A stretch of DNA of 61,641 nt, taken from assembly GCA_001412355.1 (NCBI GenBank), contig LKUD01000049.1, positions 1 to 61,641 of the forward strand, given 5' to 3'. Below are positions 51,954-59,870 of this stretch, one piece after another. The stretch is from Methanoculleus sp. SDB. Lineage in GTDB: Archaea > Halobacteriota > Methanomicrobia > Methanomicrobiales > Methanomicrobiaceae. The number at the start of each line of letters is the position of its first letter. Within the stretch, counting starts at the first letter, position 1. Both the position numbers and the translations under genes were made by a program. Under the pieces are notes generated by a model. It saw nothing but the letters and a program-made list of their open reading frames with translations. It was not told the DNA's origin and made no database searches.

Positions 51954-52961
51954 TTAGAGAATAATCTCTATATCCAGTTTTTCCGCCAGTTCCTTATATC
52001 TGTTCCTTATCGTGACCTCCGTGACGCCCGCCACTTCGGCCACCTCACGCTGTGTCCGGCGTTCCCCGCCGAGGATTGAGGAGATATAAATTGCGGCTGC
52101 AGCGACTCCGGTTGGCCCCCGGCCGCTTGTTAATTCGCGCTCTCCTGCCTGCCTGAGAATCTCGACGGCCCTGCTCTGGACTTCGCCCTTCAGGTTCAGG
52201 CCGGAGCAGAAGCGCGGAACATAGTCGATGGGAGAGGTGGGCAGGAGTTTTAAGCCCAGTTCACGGGAGATGAACCGGTAGGTGCGCCCGATCTCCTTCC
52301 GGGAGACACGCGACACCTCGGCAATCTCGTCGAGGGTCCGCGGAACACTGCACTGCCGGCATGCGGCATAGAGTGCCGCCGCAGCCACGCCTTCGATGCT
52401 CCTGCCGCGGATCAGGTTCTTGTCCACCGCATCGCGGTATACGACCGCAGCAGTTTCACGCACATTTCGCGGAAGACCCAGTGCGGAGGCCATCCGGTCC
52501 AGTTCAGAGAGAGCGAAGGCAAGGTTCCGCTCGGTCGCGTTCGAGACGCGGATACGGCGCTGCCACTTCCGGAGGCGGTAGAGCTGTGCCCGGTTCTTAC
52601 TGGAGATGGCACGGCCATACGAATCACGGTTTCTCCAGTCAATCATGGTGGAAAGACCTTTGTCGTGAATGGTAAAGGTCATCGGAGCCCCGACACGGGA
52701 GCGTTTCATCCGCTGATCGTGGTCGAACGCACGCCATTCCGGACCGCGGTCGATAAATTCCTCGTCCAGAACCAGCCCGCAATTCTGGCAGACGAGCTCG
52801 GCGCGTTCATAATCATGCACGAGCTGCCGGCTGCCGCATTCGGGACAGACGGACGTGGTCGACTCCTCGTGTTTTTTCTTCTCCTGAACCTGTTCCGCCG
52901 ATCGTTTTTTAAGGACTTCTCTCTGGCTCTGTAACTGTTTGAGCTTCTCTATCTCCTGCAT
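51954..52961 (-). CDS. tfb: Transcription initiation factor TFB
   Basis: Archaeal TFIIB homologue that bridges TBP-bound TATA DNA and RNA polymerase. The 335-residue protein has a charged N-terminal extension (about 1-35), the zinc ribbon CPEC/CQNC, the B-reader segment [27 protein letters not shown] and two cyclin-like repeats (about 140-225 and 235-330) ending with a helix-turn-helix that reads the BRE ([20 protein letters not shown]). It follows gar1 after 15 bases in one operon. Many archaea have several tfb genes; this one looks like the housekeeping form. Confidence 0.97.
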   Translation of the reverse strand: MQEIEKLKQLQSQREVLKKRSAEQVQEKKKHEESTTSVCPECGSRQLVHDYERAELVCQNCGLVLDEEFIDRGPEWRAFDHDQRMKRSRVGAPMTFTIHDKGLSTMIDWRNRDSYGRAISSKNRAQLYRLRKWQRRIRVSNATERNLAFALSELDRMASALGLPRNVRETAAVVYRDAVDKNLIRGRSIEGVAAAALYAACRQCSVPRTLDEIAEVSRVSRKEIGRTYRFISRELGLKLLPTSPIDYVPRFCSGLNLKGEVQSRAVEILRQAGERELTSGRGPTGVAAAAIYISSILGGERRTQREVAEVAGVTEVTIRNRYKELAEKLDIEIIL

Positions 52962-52976
52962 TTGTTCTTCACCCTG

Positions 52977-53201
52977 TTATTTTGAATAGAGTTTTTCGTC
53001 ATTTGGTGTGGTGCATTCATCTGTGCATAGCACGGCTGCAAGAGGCGCCTGGATATTTCCAAAGATATCGATGAGTTTTCCAACCGGTTTGAGGCGGCGG
53101 TCCACAACATGTGTATTCAGCCGGGGAAGTTGAGCGGGGTCGCACTGCAAAATGAGCATTCTCCGACCGTAAATACTAACTACACGCCCGACATACTTCA
53201 C
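52977..53201 (-). CDS. gar1: H/ACA RNP protein Gar1
   Basis: A 74-residue component of the pseudouridylation RNP. The beta-barrel core is visible: MKYVGRVVSIYGRRMLILQ, then VDRRLKPVGKLIDIFGNIQAPLAAVL, where KPVGKLIDIFG is the Gar1 hallmark. It lacks the glycine/arginine-rich tails of eukaryotic Gar1, as expected in archaea. It is first gene of the gar1-tfb unit, a pairing often seen in archaea. Confidence 0.93.
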   Translation of the reverse strand: MKYVGRVVSIYGRRMLILQCDPAQLPRLNTHVVDRRLKPVGKLIDIFGNIQAPLAAVLCTDECTTPNDEKLYSK

Positions 53202-53245
53202 AATGGATCATCCTGGCAAACAGCTGTTACCTGCGAGATTTCGTA

Positions 53246-53301
53246 ATTTATATATATAGGGCGTTGCACTATTTAAAATTTTTGATAAACTATATATAGT
53301 T
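53246..53301 (-). promoter_or_regulatory. gar1-tfb promoter with upstream 14-base palindrome
   Basis: A strong TATA box, CTATATATATAAA on the minus strand (53246-53258), is 45-57 bases before the gar1 ATG. Further upstream ATTTAAAATT (53271-53280) and the perfect palindrome AACTATATATAGTT (53288-53301) continue the AT-rich stretch, just after the stop of the PHP gene. Confidence 0.6.
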
Positions 53302-53304
53302 CAT

Positions 53305-53949
53305 TCACTGTCGCAGCCATTCGAGGATGTCACTGGAGAGTGCCCGCTCTGCTTCACCGGGCGACATGCCCGCGCCGCGTGCAACCGTCCACCGAGCGTC
53401 CTTCGTCATCAGGTCGCCCGGTCCATGCGCGTCCGAATCGATGACAAAACGGCATCCTGAACTACGTGCGGTGGCAAATACATGCCCGTTGGTCCTGTTG
53501 TGACCTCCGCGGGCGGTGATCTCGATTGCGACATGGTTTTTTGCCGCAATAGCAGCATCTTCCGCGGTGATAAGGCCGGGATGGGCAAGAATGTCCACGG
53601 CCTCGCTGGTACATGCGGCATGGTTCGTGCCCGGGGCAACGGGTTCGACAACCGACTCCCCGTGGACGACCACAAGATCGGCACCTTCCGCCTTTGCACG
53701 CCGGGCAAGCGTGTCGATGAGGGCCGGAGGGATATGGGTCAGTTCGACTCCCGCGAGCACTTCAACGCCGAATTCGCGTGCAGCGTCCCGGACCTCGCCC
53801 AGCGCCCGGATCACGGGCGAGATATTGGTGGGATCGACGTGATCGGTGATGCCGATGACCCGGTATCCCAGTACGGCAGCGCGGCGTACCAGTTCAAGGG
53901 GAAGGAGTTCGCCGTCCGAGAGCAGGGAGTGCGTGTGCAGGTCGTACAT
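53305..53949 (-). CDS. PHP-domain phosphoesterase
   Basis: A 214-residue metal-dependent phosphoesterase-like protein. PHP motifs are in order: MYDLHTHSLLSDGEL at the start, GITDHVDP, AGVELTHI, VVHGES, ILAHPGLI and IDSDAHGPGD near the end. Relatives include histidinol phosphatase and DNA polymerase-associated PHP domains; substrate unknown. The ATG at 53949 is five bases after the srp19 stop. The frame is open to 54234, but this is the shadow of srp19. Confidence 0.9.
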   Translation of the reverse strand: MYDLHTHSLLSDGELLPLELVRRAAVLGYRVIGITDHVDPTNISPVIRALGEVRDAAREFGVEVLAGVELTHIPPALIDTLARRAKAEGADLVVVHGESVVEPVAPGTNHAACTSEAVDILAHPGLITAEDAAIAAKNHVAIEITARGGHNRTNGHVFATARSSGCRFVIDSDAHGPGDLMTKDARWTVARGAGMSPGEAERALSSDILEWLRQ

Positions 53950-53954
53950 GGAGG

Positions 53955-54227
53955 TCACACCCGGCCGCCCATCGCCCGGGCAACTGTACGTATGAGCTCT
54001 TCTTTCCTGCCGTCCCATGAAACGAGGACCCGGCCCTCGCGAAGCATCCAGCGGGAGGGGTGGTGCGCCTCCTCTGTCCGGAAGGAGAGCCCGAGGCGGG
54101 AGAGTGCGGCCTTGAGTGCGGCGATATCGGGCTTCTCCACTGCGAGGTTCGCGGGCACCCTTCGTCCCTCCCTCCGCCTGAGAGCGGCATTGAAATAGCA
54201 GGGATACAGTATCCGTTCGGTCTCCAT
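53955..54227 (-). CDS. srp19: Signal recognition particle protein SRP19
   Basis: Binds 7S RNA and helps recruit SRP54 for co-translational membrane targeting. The 90-residue protein shows the family pattern ILYPCYFNAALRRREGRRVP, then NLAVEKPDIAALKAALSRLGL and ending with VLVSWDGRKEELIRTVARAM. Length is typical for archaeal SRP19. The ATG at 54227 is at the divergent promoter shared with hypB. It is followed closely by the PHP gene. Confidence 0.92.
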   Translation of the reverse strand: METERILYPCYFNAALRRREGRRVPANLAVEKPDIAALKAALSRLGLSFRTEEAHHPSRWMLREGRVLVSWDGRKEELIRTVARAMGGRV

Positions 54228-54228
54228 T

Positions 54229-54269
54229 GATCATGTATTACGAAGTGAACCTATAAACTGTTCATGATC
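54229..54269. promoter_or_regulatory. Divergent srp19/hypB promoter with an inverted repeat
   Basis: Between the ATGs at 54227 and 54283 lie GATCATG (54229-54235) and CATGATC (54263-54269), exact 7-base inverted arms 27 bases apart, around the TATA-like CCTATAAAC at about 54250-54258. May be chance. Confidence 0.35.
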
Positions 54270-54282
54270 GTAGATTGATGGT

Positions 54283-54930
54283 ATGCATCATATCGACGTC
54301 AGCATTGAGAAGGATGTCTATGCCGCAAATAACCGGATTGCGTACGATAATGCCCGCCTGCTGAAAGAAAACGGCGTGCGGGCGTTCGATCTTCTCGGGG
54401 CGATCGGGTCGGGAAAGACGGCGCTGATCGAAAAGATGGTGCCTGAACTTGAACGCAGAGGCCTGCGGGGGGGTGCCATCGCGGGCGACGTGTACGGCGA
54501 TGACGATTTCCGGCGCATTGTGAAGACGGGTATTCCCGCTGTGAATGCAAATACCGGAAAGGAGTGCCACCTCGATGCCCATCTTGTGGAACATGCGCTC
54601 GAGCATCTGCCGCTTGCCGAGATTGATATCCTCTTAATCGAAAACGTCGGCAACATGGTCTGCCCTACGGATTTTCTCCTTGGGGCGGAGAAGCGCATCG
54701 TCGTGGTCAGTTCGACCGAAGGTGACGATGTGGTCAACAAGCATCCGATGATGTTTCGGGGGAGCACGATCGGGATCATCAACAAGATCGACATCGCACC
54801 CCTCGTGGGTGCGGATCTCGACCGGATGGAGGCAGATATGCGCCGTTATAATCCGGAAATTATGGTTTTCAGGACGAATCTGAAGACCGGTGACGGCGTC
54901 GGAGCGGTCGTCGACGCCATACTCGGCTGA
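54283..54930 (+). CDS. hypB: Hydrogenase nickel-insertion GTPase HypB
   Basis: Delivers nickel, with HypA, to [NiFe]-hydrogenases. The 215-residue protein has the P-loop GAIGSGKTALIEK (about 40-52), GDVYGDDD, the metal-binding Cys-His pair in ECHLDAHL, the switch region LIENVGNMVCP, STEGDD and NKIDIAPL for guanine recognition. It lacks a histidine-rich nickel-storage stretch. Monocistronic here; hypA is not in the window. Supports a hydrogen-using lifestyle. Confidence 0.96.
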   Translation: MHHIDVSIEKDVYAANNRIAYDNARLLKENGVRAFDLLGAIGSGKTALIEKMVPELERRGLRGGAIAGDVYGDDDFRRIVKTGIPAVNANTGKECHLDAHLVEHALEHLPLAEIDILLIENVGNMVCPTDFLLGAEKRIVVVSSTEGDDVVNKHPMMFRGSTIGIINKIDIAPLVGADLDRMEADMRRYNPEIMVFRTNLKTGDGVGAVVDAILG

Positions 54931-54961
54931 TCAGTGGAGTTAAATACGTCTGATGGGAATA

Positions 54962-55067
54962 TATATAGCACTTCAAAGGGAACAGGCCCGAAGTCGTATC
55001 CGTTCAGGACACCTCCTTCCGGCGCCATCCCTGATGAAAAAATAGTTTTTACCAAAGTGGTGATCGT
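54962..55067 (+). promoter_or_regulatory. Promoter and long leader of rps8e
   Basis: ATATATAT-type TATA at about 54957-54967 suggests a start near 54990 and a leader of about 75-80 bases, long for this genome. The leader holds GGACACCTCCTT (55007-55018), which resembles the 16S 3' end, and an A6/T5 dyad at about 55036-55050. The site GGTGATC (55059-55065) is just before the ATG. Confidence 0.4.
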
Positions 55068-55445
55068 ATGCAGTGGCAAGGCAGATCCGTAAGAAAGGCA
55101 ACCGGAGGCCGCATCAGGCTGGCACGGGGAAAGAGACGCGTTGAGATTGGCAGGGCACCCGCCGACACCCATATCGGTGAGGACCGGAACAGGATTATCC
55201 GGACGCGGGGAGGAAACCACAAGGTTCGTGCGCTCCGCGCCGAGTTCGCGAACGTGGCCGACCCGAAGACCGGTGAGACGAAGAGGGTCCGGATGGAGAC
55301 GGTCGAAGCGAACACCGCCAACCCGAACTACGTGCGCCGGAACCTTCTCACGAAGGGCGCAATTATCAAAACCGAAATCGGACGTGCACGGATCGTTAGC
55401 CGTCCCGGACAGGACGGCATCATATGTGCCGTTCTCGTCGAGTAA
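55068..55445 (+). CDS. rps8e: Small ribosomal subunit protein eS8
   Basis: A 125-residue archaeal/eukaryal-type ribosomal protein: MQWQGRSVRKATGGRIRLARG at the start, then TRGGNHKVRALRAEFANVAD and NPNYVRRNLLTKGAIIKTEIG, all family signatures. Very basic. A T8 run right after the stop (55454-55461) is a likely terminator. It stands alone between hypB and a convergent coiled-coil gene. Confidence 0.97.
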   Translation: MQWQGRSVRKATGGRIRLARGKRRVEIGRAPADTHIGEDRNRIIRTRGGNHKVRALRAEFANVADPKTGETKRVRMETVEANTANPNYVRRNLLTKGAIIKTEIGRARIVSRPGQDGIICAVLVE

Positions 55446-55586
55446 ACCCAATATTTTTTTTAGCGGGATCCTGAAGCGGATCTCTTACTATGATGGCGGG
55501 GCATTCCATGGCCCCGTGAGCGGCTGGTTCTCAGAGACCCGGACCCGCCGGGAGAGTATGCGGTGGCGGCAGCCGATGAGTGGGGA

Positions 55587-55880
55587 TCAGAGGCCCTTTA
55601 ACTTTACAAGCGCACGGTCAAGCGCCCGCCCGAGCTCCCCTGCCGCTTTGTCAAGCCCTTGCCGAACTTCGTCCCATGCTTCATCCCCGGATGCCCGGAA
55701 TGTCTCAAACTGTTTTTCCAGGTCGTCGCGGAGTGCTTCGAGGTCACGGATCTGATCGGCGTAGTCTACCTGCGCCTGCTCCTTCGCCGTGCGGGCTTTA
55801 TCCTTCAGTTTTTCGATTTCTGCGGTAAATTCTTCAAACTGGGCCTGAATTTTCTCTTCATACGCAGTACGCGCGGTCAT
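55587..55880 (-). CDS. Small coiled-coil protein
   Basis: A 97-residue protein, almost entirely helical and rich in Glu, Lys, Ala and Asp (AYEEKIQAQFEEFTAEIEKL through DKAAGELGRALDRALVKLKG). It resembles the small amphipathic apolipoprotein- or stress-type proteins, but I cannot name a family. The ATG at 55880 lies about 28 bases after a TATA box GGTTATATCC (about 55903-55912), which suggests a leaderless mRNA. The frame continues upstream to 56267 on the strand opposite another gene. Confidence 0.7.
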   Translation of the reverse strand: MTARTAYEEKIQAQFEEFTAEIEKLKDKARTAKEQAQVDYADQIRDLEALRDDLEKQFETFRASGDEAWDEVRQGLDKAAGELGRALDRALVKLKGL

Positions 55881-56012
55881 ATTCTTCTGGTTTTGTCTCC
55901 GCGGATATAACCATTGGGATGCCCCCCGGCGAATCGTCATGCGGGTTTGGGCACAGGATCCTGTCATGGGAGAGCATACCTTTTTTTGCACCTCGTTCAT
56001 CATATTGTACTG

Positions 56013-56435
56013 ATGCGTAGAATTTACCACCGCTTTCCCCCGAGTTGCGACCTTAATTTCGATATCGACCGCAGCTTTTCCGATTTGGTACGATGCATCC
56101 AGAAGCTGCATCACAGTCATATAACGAACCGGAAGGGAGCCGATCTTGTTAAACTGACCTTTCTCGTTGATGTTGCCGATAAAAAGACCCAGTTCGTACC
56201 TGTGGACTACGTCTCTGATATTGCCGAAACCGTGACGGAGGCATGCGATTTCCGGATCACCCTCCATGAGACCATGCTCACACCGGAGAAGAGTATCCCG
56301 GTATCGGAAAACATGTTCCTCGTCAGGGTAAATGATGCGGGACAGCGGTGCGACTGCTTTGCCGTCAAGGAAGGCCGGCAGGGACAGATGGATGCGATGG
56401 ACCTTCGGGAACTCCTGAAAGGTGCCTGCGAGTGA
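56013..56435 (+). CDS. Hypothetical protein upstream of the DUF2240 gene
   Basis: A 140-residue frame (MRRIYHRFPPSCDLNFDID to MDLRELLKGACE). Its stop overlaps the GTG of the DUF2240 gene (GTGA), and its 3' end supplies that gene with AAAGGTG, both typical of a real upstream partner. The C-terminal part (TFLVDVADKKTQFVPVDYV, ISVSENMF-like IPVSENMFLVRVNDAGQR) looks like a beta-rich domain. The start is not settled: no ribosome site precedes 56013, and the frame is open back to 55914. An antisense frame covers the N-terminal half. Family not recognised. Confidence 0.55.
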   Translation: MRRIYHRFPPSCDLNFDIDRSFSDLVRCIQKLHHSHITNRKGADLVKLTFLVDVADKKTQFVPVDYVSDIAETVTEACDFRITLHETMLTPEKSIPVSENMFLVRVNDAGQRCDCFAVKEGRQGQMDAMDLRELLKGACE

Positions 56436-56896
56436 GTCTGAAAATCACCGTTGCCGCTCCGTTCCGGTATATGCGGAAGGATAAGCTTCAGAAGAGCGAG
56501 TTTATCTTTTTCGTGGCGATTGACAGGCGATGGATGAGTAAGGAGGAGGCAAACCGGCTTCTTGCTCGGGCCGGAGAAGAAGGGCTTCTCCGCTTCGAGG
56601 GGGGGGTGATCACCCCGGCATTCCCCGTCGACGAGGTGACGATACCGCTGGGGTTCAAGCCCTCTCCCGAGCTGCTTGCCGTCCCCGACGTATTCGGAGA
56701 TCTGGTCGGGAGGATTGCACGGGCACGCAGCTCCGAAAAAGCAGCAATCGTCGCGGAGCTGAACGAAATGGTTCAAAAAAATTTTGACGGGCTGCTCAGG
56801 GCCGAAGCGGCTGCAGTCATTCTCGCACGGCGTTACGGTGTGCCGTTTGACGATCTCCTCGATGATCTGAAGGCACGCCTCGTGCAGGAAAAATAG
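56432..56896 (+). CDS. DUF2240-family protein
   Basis: A 154-residue archaeal protein of unknown function. It starts at GTG (MSLKITVAAPFRYMRKDKLQKSEFIFFVA), with AAAGGTG upstream inside the previous gene. The pattern of an N-terminal helical wing (SKEEANRLLARAGEEGLLRFEGGVITPAF) suggests a winged-helix-like region, and the C-terminal half is helical (NEMVQKNFDGLLRAEAAAVILARRYG). The resemblance to DUF2240 is from memory of the pattern. It converges on rps6e ten bases away. Confidence 0.75.
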   Translation: MSLKITVAAPFRYMRKDKLQKSEFIFFVAIDRRWMSKEEANRLLARAGEEGLLRFEGGVITPAFPVDEVTIPLGFKPSPELLAVPDVFGDLVGRIARARSSEKAAIVAELNEMVQKNFDGLLRAEAAAVILARRYGVPFDDLLDDLKARLVQEK

Positions 56897-56906
56897 ATGT
56901 ATGGAA

Positions 56907-57302
56907 TTATTCCGCTGCTTCTTCACTTTCAAAGAAGCTTCGGAGTTCCTTATCGCCGTATTTTACAACCTTGGCATTGATCTGGACGAAATCAGCGGTG
57001 ATCTCATTGCCGCGGACGGATTTTCTCCGCCGTTCACCGTCATAGGTGGGTGCGAATCCTGCGCCCTTCGCGAGAAGCAGGCGTCTCCTGCTCAGGCCGG
57101 GAAGGTCACGCCGTGCCGGGATTCCTGTCCGGTCGCTGCCTCCGGTAATCGCTATGCTGTATCCGTTCAGGCCGATTACCCCGGCGTCAATCTCCTCACC
57201 AATCTTTTTCCCGATGAATGCACCGGCAGACCCGCCCGTGGCATCCAGCTTGTAGGATTTGCCGGATTGAGGGTCTGAAAGGACGATTTTGAAGTCTACC
57301 AT
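56907..57302 (-). CDS. rps6e: Small ribosomal subunit protein eS6
   Basis: A 131-residue ribosomal protein with the S6e signature: VDFKIVLSDPQSGKSYKLDA, GKKIGEEIDA, ITGGSDRTGIPARRDLPG and RRRLLLAKGAGF. GAGGAG precedes the ATG. It follows infB after 55 bases and may also have its own promoter (CATTTAAGTA at about 57348-57357, overlapping the infB end). The order infB then rps6e is the reverse of that in some other archaea, where rps6e comes first. Confidence 0.97.
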   Translation of the reverse strand: MVDFKIVLSDPQSGKSYKLDATGGSAGAFIGKKIGEEIDAGVIGLNGYSIAITGGSDRTGIPARRDLPGLSRRRLLLAKGAGFAPTYDGERRRKSVRGNEITADFVQINAKVVKYGDKELRSFFESEEAAE

Positions 57303-57357
57303 CGTATGTGTCTCCTCTAAAACGTGACTATAAAGTTGAATTGCAGATACTTAAATG

Positions 57358-59133
57358 CTACTTGCCCCAGAAGGGATCCGATTTTCGCCGCATTGCCGTA
57401 AACTCCTCAAGAATCATCTGCATCGAGGTGTTTAAATGCGACATCATCTCTGTTTCGATGACTTTCACGTGCCGTTCGGGGATGTCCACGTACAGCTCAT
57501 CGCCGACATTTATCTGGCGGCCGACCGTGGGCCCCTCGATGGAGATGGCAATCTCGTCGCCGGCATCGGCCTCGTGCACGGTCTCCTGTCCGCTCTTCAT
57601 CATTTTCACGCGTCCGACCTTGCGCCCGTCCAGATGAATGAGGTTGACTCCCGACTGGAGTTTGCCGCCGAGAATGCGGACGCCGACAACCGCCGGATTG
57701 CTCTGCCGGAAGACGCAGTCCGGCAGGAGTGAAATTTTACCCGGCATGACGAGATTTTCAAACCGCTGTTTCTCCATCGCACGGCGCGTGTCCTCCTGCC
57801 ACTCGAGGAAGTCGTCAATCAGCCGGTAGATGACCCCGCCTTCGAAGAGCATCACCTGCTTCATGGAGGGTTCGGCGAGCGTATCGATTGCATCGGGCAA
57901 AATGGGCGTGTTGAATGAAAGAACGGCAGAATAGAGCGGATTTTTAATTGTGCTGACCTCGATGATGTCGTGGCGGGAGACGGGTCCCACCTCCGCCCGC
58001 ATCACCGGGATCGTATTCGCTTCAAGCTCCTTTGAGAGCGCTTCAAGCGCTCCTATGGTGTCGGCCTTGATATATACGCCCTCGTCCTTCAGCGTGACCT
58101 GGATATCCTGCATTTCACGGGTAACGTCGGCAATGACGGCGTCGCGGTCTCCCCGGACAACACGCAACGGCGTGCCCGCGACAGAACCATCCAGCCGGGG
58201 CGCCGCCACTTTGATGCCGGTCGCCGCAGTGACGGATTTCACCCGCTCGAACCGGTCTTCGACAAGGATCTCCTTCATCGGGCGCGGTTTCAGGAGCGAC
58301 CTGACTTTTGTCGTGATGACGCCGTCGTGGCCGCCGACGACGATCTCATCGCCGACTTTGAGGATCCCGTCATACAGGATCACGTCCAGGGTGATCCCGA
58401 GGCCGCGTTCCTCCTTTACTTCCAGCACGGTGCCGGAACCCGGCCCTTCAACCGTGAGCCTGAGCGATTCTGTCAGGTACCGCTGCGCAAGCCCGACCAT
58501 GACCATCAGGAGATCGGGAATCCCCTCTCCGGTGATGGCGCTCACCGGGACGATTGCGATGTTCCGGGCAAAGTCCCTGATGCGGTCATACCGTTCGCAG
58601 TTGAATCCCATTTCGGAGAGTTTGCCGACGAGCTCGTAGATCTTCGTCTCCACGACCCCCTGTACGCGCTCGTTCTGCCGGGAAAAAGTCTTTTTAAACG
58701 GCATGTTCTCCATGACGCGCCATCCGTGAATCCGGTCTATCTTGTTTGCGGCGACAACAAAGGGCGTCTTTTGGGAGCGCAGAATCTGGAGGGCCTCGAT
58801 GGTCTGGGGCTGAAACCCTTCATTGAGGTCCACAACGAGAATAGCCATGTCGGCGAGCGCACCGCCACGGGAACGGAGGGTGGTGAACGCATGGTGCCCC
58901 GGCGTATCGATAAAGAGGAGTCCGGGGATATCGAACTGCATCGAACCCGCAACACCGCTCATTTGTTCGATGACGTCAAGCGGAACCAGCGTGGCCCCGA
59001 TATGCTGGGTGATGGCACCCTCCTCCGTATCAACCACGGATGAACCCCGGATCCTGTCGAGGAGCGATGTTTTACCGTGATCGACATGACCGAGAACACA
59101 AACGATGGGTGTGCGAATCGCCGCCTTGCTCAT
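57358..59133 (-). CDS. infB: Translation initiation factor aIF5B (IF-2 like)
   Basis: A GTPase that joins ribosomal subunits at initiation. The 591-residue protein starts directly with the G domain: GHVDHGKTSLLDRI (G1), FIDTPGHHAF (G3), AANKIDRI (G4). Domains II to IV follow (GLGITLDVILYDGILKVGDEI; KEDGVYIKADTIGALEAL-like DEGVYIKADTIGALEALSKE). It lacks the long N-terminal extension of eukaryotic eIF5B, as is normal in archaea, and has no intein. GGGGAT precedes the ATG. CATTTATG on the minus strand at about 59208-59216 could be its TATA element. Confidence 0.97.
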   Translation of the reverse strand: MSKAAIRTPIVCVLGHVDHGKTSLLDRIRGSSVVDTEEGAITQHIGATLVPLDVIEQMSGVAGSMQFDIPGLLFIDTPGHHAFTTLRSRGGALADMAILVVDLNEGFQPQTIEALQILRSQKTPFVVAANKIDRIHGWRVMENMPFKKTFSRQNERVQGVVETKIYELVGKLSEMGFNCERYDRIRDFARNIAIVPVSAITGEGIPDLLMVMVGLAQRYLTESLRLTVEGPGSGTVLEVKEERGLGITLDVILYDGILKVGDEIVVGGHDGVITTKVRSLLKPRPMKEILVEDRFERVKSVTAATGIKVAAPRLDGSVAGTPLRVVRGDRDAVIADVTREMQDIQVTLKDEGVYIKADTIGALEALSKELEANTIPVMRAEVGPVSRHDIIEVSTIKNPLYSAVLSFNTPILPDAIDTLAEPSMKQVMLFEGGVIYRLIDDFLEWQEDTRRAMEKQRFENLVMPGKISLLPDCVFRQSNPAVVGVRILGGKLQSGVNLIHLDGRKVGRVKMMKSGQETVHEADAGDEIAISIEGPTVGRQINVGDELYVDIPERHVKVIETEMMSHLNTSMQMILEEFTAMRRKSDPFWGK

Positions 59134-59319
59134 ACCAATATCCCCCTGCTGCCACCACGGCGGTGCTGCCCGCCCGCCTGGTGCTCATGTAGTTGGGCAT
59201 CCTGCCACATAAATGGTGCCCGTGAAGCCTTTCTCCCCCAACAAATGGCGGCTTTCCCGGGATCGGGTCCCAAAGAGATACTTTAATTAATTCCTTCACC
59301 CTATTTAAAAGGGTATTTT

Positions 59320-59392
59320 GCCGGGGTGGGGTAGTTGGTCATCCTAGGGGATTGTGGTTCCCCCGACCCGGGTTCGAATCTCGGCCCCGGCC
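59320..59392 (+). tRNA. tRNA-His (GTG), no encoded G-1
   Basis: Cloverleaf: acceptor GCCGGGG / CCCCGGC, anticodon stem GGGGA / TCCCC with loop TTGTGGT (anticodon GTG), T stem CCGGG / CTCGG with loop TTCGAAT. The D stem is weak, about three pairs. C at the discriminator position is typical for histidine, but the base before G1 is T, so the identity base G-1 is not encoded. CCA is not encoded. TTTAATTAA at 59282-59290 is a likely promoter; T-rich sequence follows. Confidence 0.95.
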
Positions 59393-59764
59393 TTTGTTTT
59401 TCACGCATCTGATTTATTTTTCTTGCCGGGCGGTAGTCCGGATTGCGGCATAAATCATGGTGCACGTGCCAGTGAAGTTCCGCCACCCTGCCCGCCACAA
59501 CCGTCTATTTCATCGCCCCGCCGATGTCACCGGACCGGAACGGGACGTCTCCCGGGAGCAGTTGCCCTGTCCTGCGTGAAGGGCTCCCGGCAGGTCGCAG
59601 GGATCGGTAAGGGCGTCCGTCAGTATCTGCCCGTGGCAGGTCATCCTGTTCTCATACTCCTGCGGCGGCAGGTCTGCCGTGACCCGCCCGTTCGCGTCTG
59701 CCGTTCCCGAATGCGGCAATTTTGGTAAAAAACACTATGCTAATAGAAATAGATATATAACATA
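59393..59764. other. Intergenic region without a supported gene
   Basis: About 370 bases between tRNA-His and the palindrome. The first 40 bases are T-rich and can terminate the tRNA transcript. The GC-rich middle has short frames on both strands with no ribosome site or protein-like composition. The end (about 59735-59764) is AT-rich, with AGATATATAAC at about 59750, a possible TATA element. Confidence 0.5.
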
Positions 59765-59784
59765 ATGTAAAATATATTTTACAT
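59765..59784. promoter_or_regulatory. Perfect 20-base palindrome before the COG1361/ABC operon
   Basis: The half-site ATGTAAAATA is followed directly by its exact reverse complement TATTTTACAT. It lies 87-106 bases before the ATG at 59871, next to a TATA-like element at about 59750, and itself contains AT-rich promoter-like sequence. The size and symmetry are those of a dimeric repressor's operator. No other palindrome in the window is this long. Confidence 0.7.
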
Positions 59785-59870
59785 AAGCGGCAGGGGTGAG
59801 CCGGAGGAATATGCAGAAAGCGTATTCCCTCTCTCCCTGCTGCCGTCTCATGGAAACGGAGAAAAAATTC

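Noticed and set aside
55010-55062. Strong hairpin hiding the rps8e ribosome site
   Set aside because: CACC and GGTG pair for only four bases and the neighbours do not match, so a stable structure is not supported.
59305-59310. TTTAAA close to tRNA-His as its promoter
   Set aside because: Only 10-15 bases before the tRNA, too close for a TATA box; TTTAATTAA at 59282-59290 is better placed.
59510-59719. A 69-codon minus-strand frame starting at TTG
   Set aside because: No ribosome site and no recognisable motif; left as intergenic.
59354-59728. Plus-strand frame that begins inside tRNA-His
   Set aside because: It starts in the tRNA and has no protein-like composition; the tRNA is certain.
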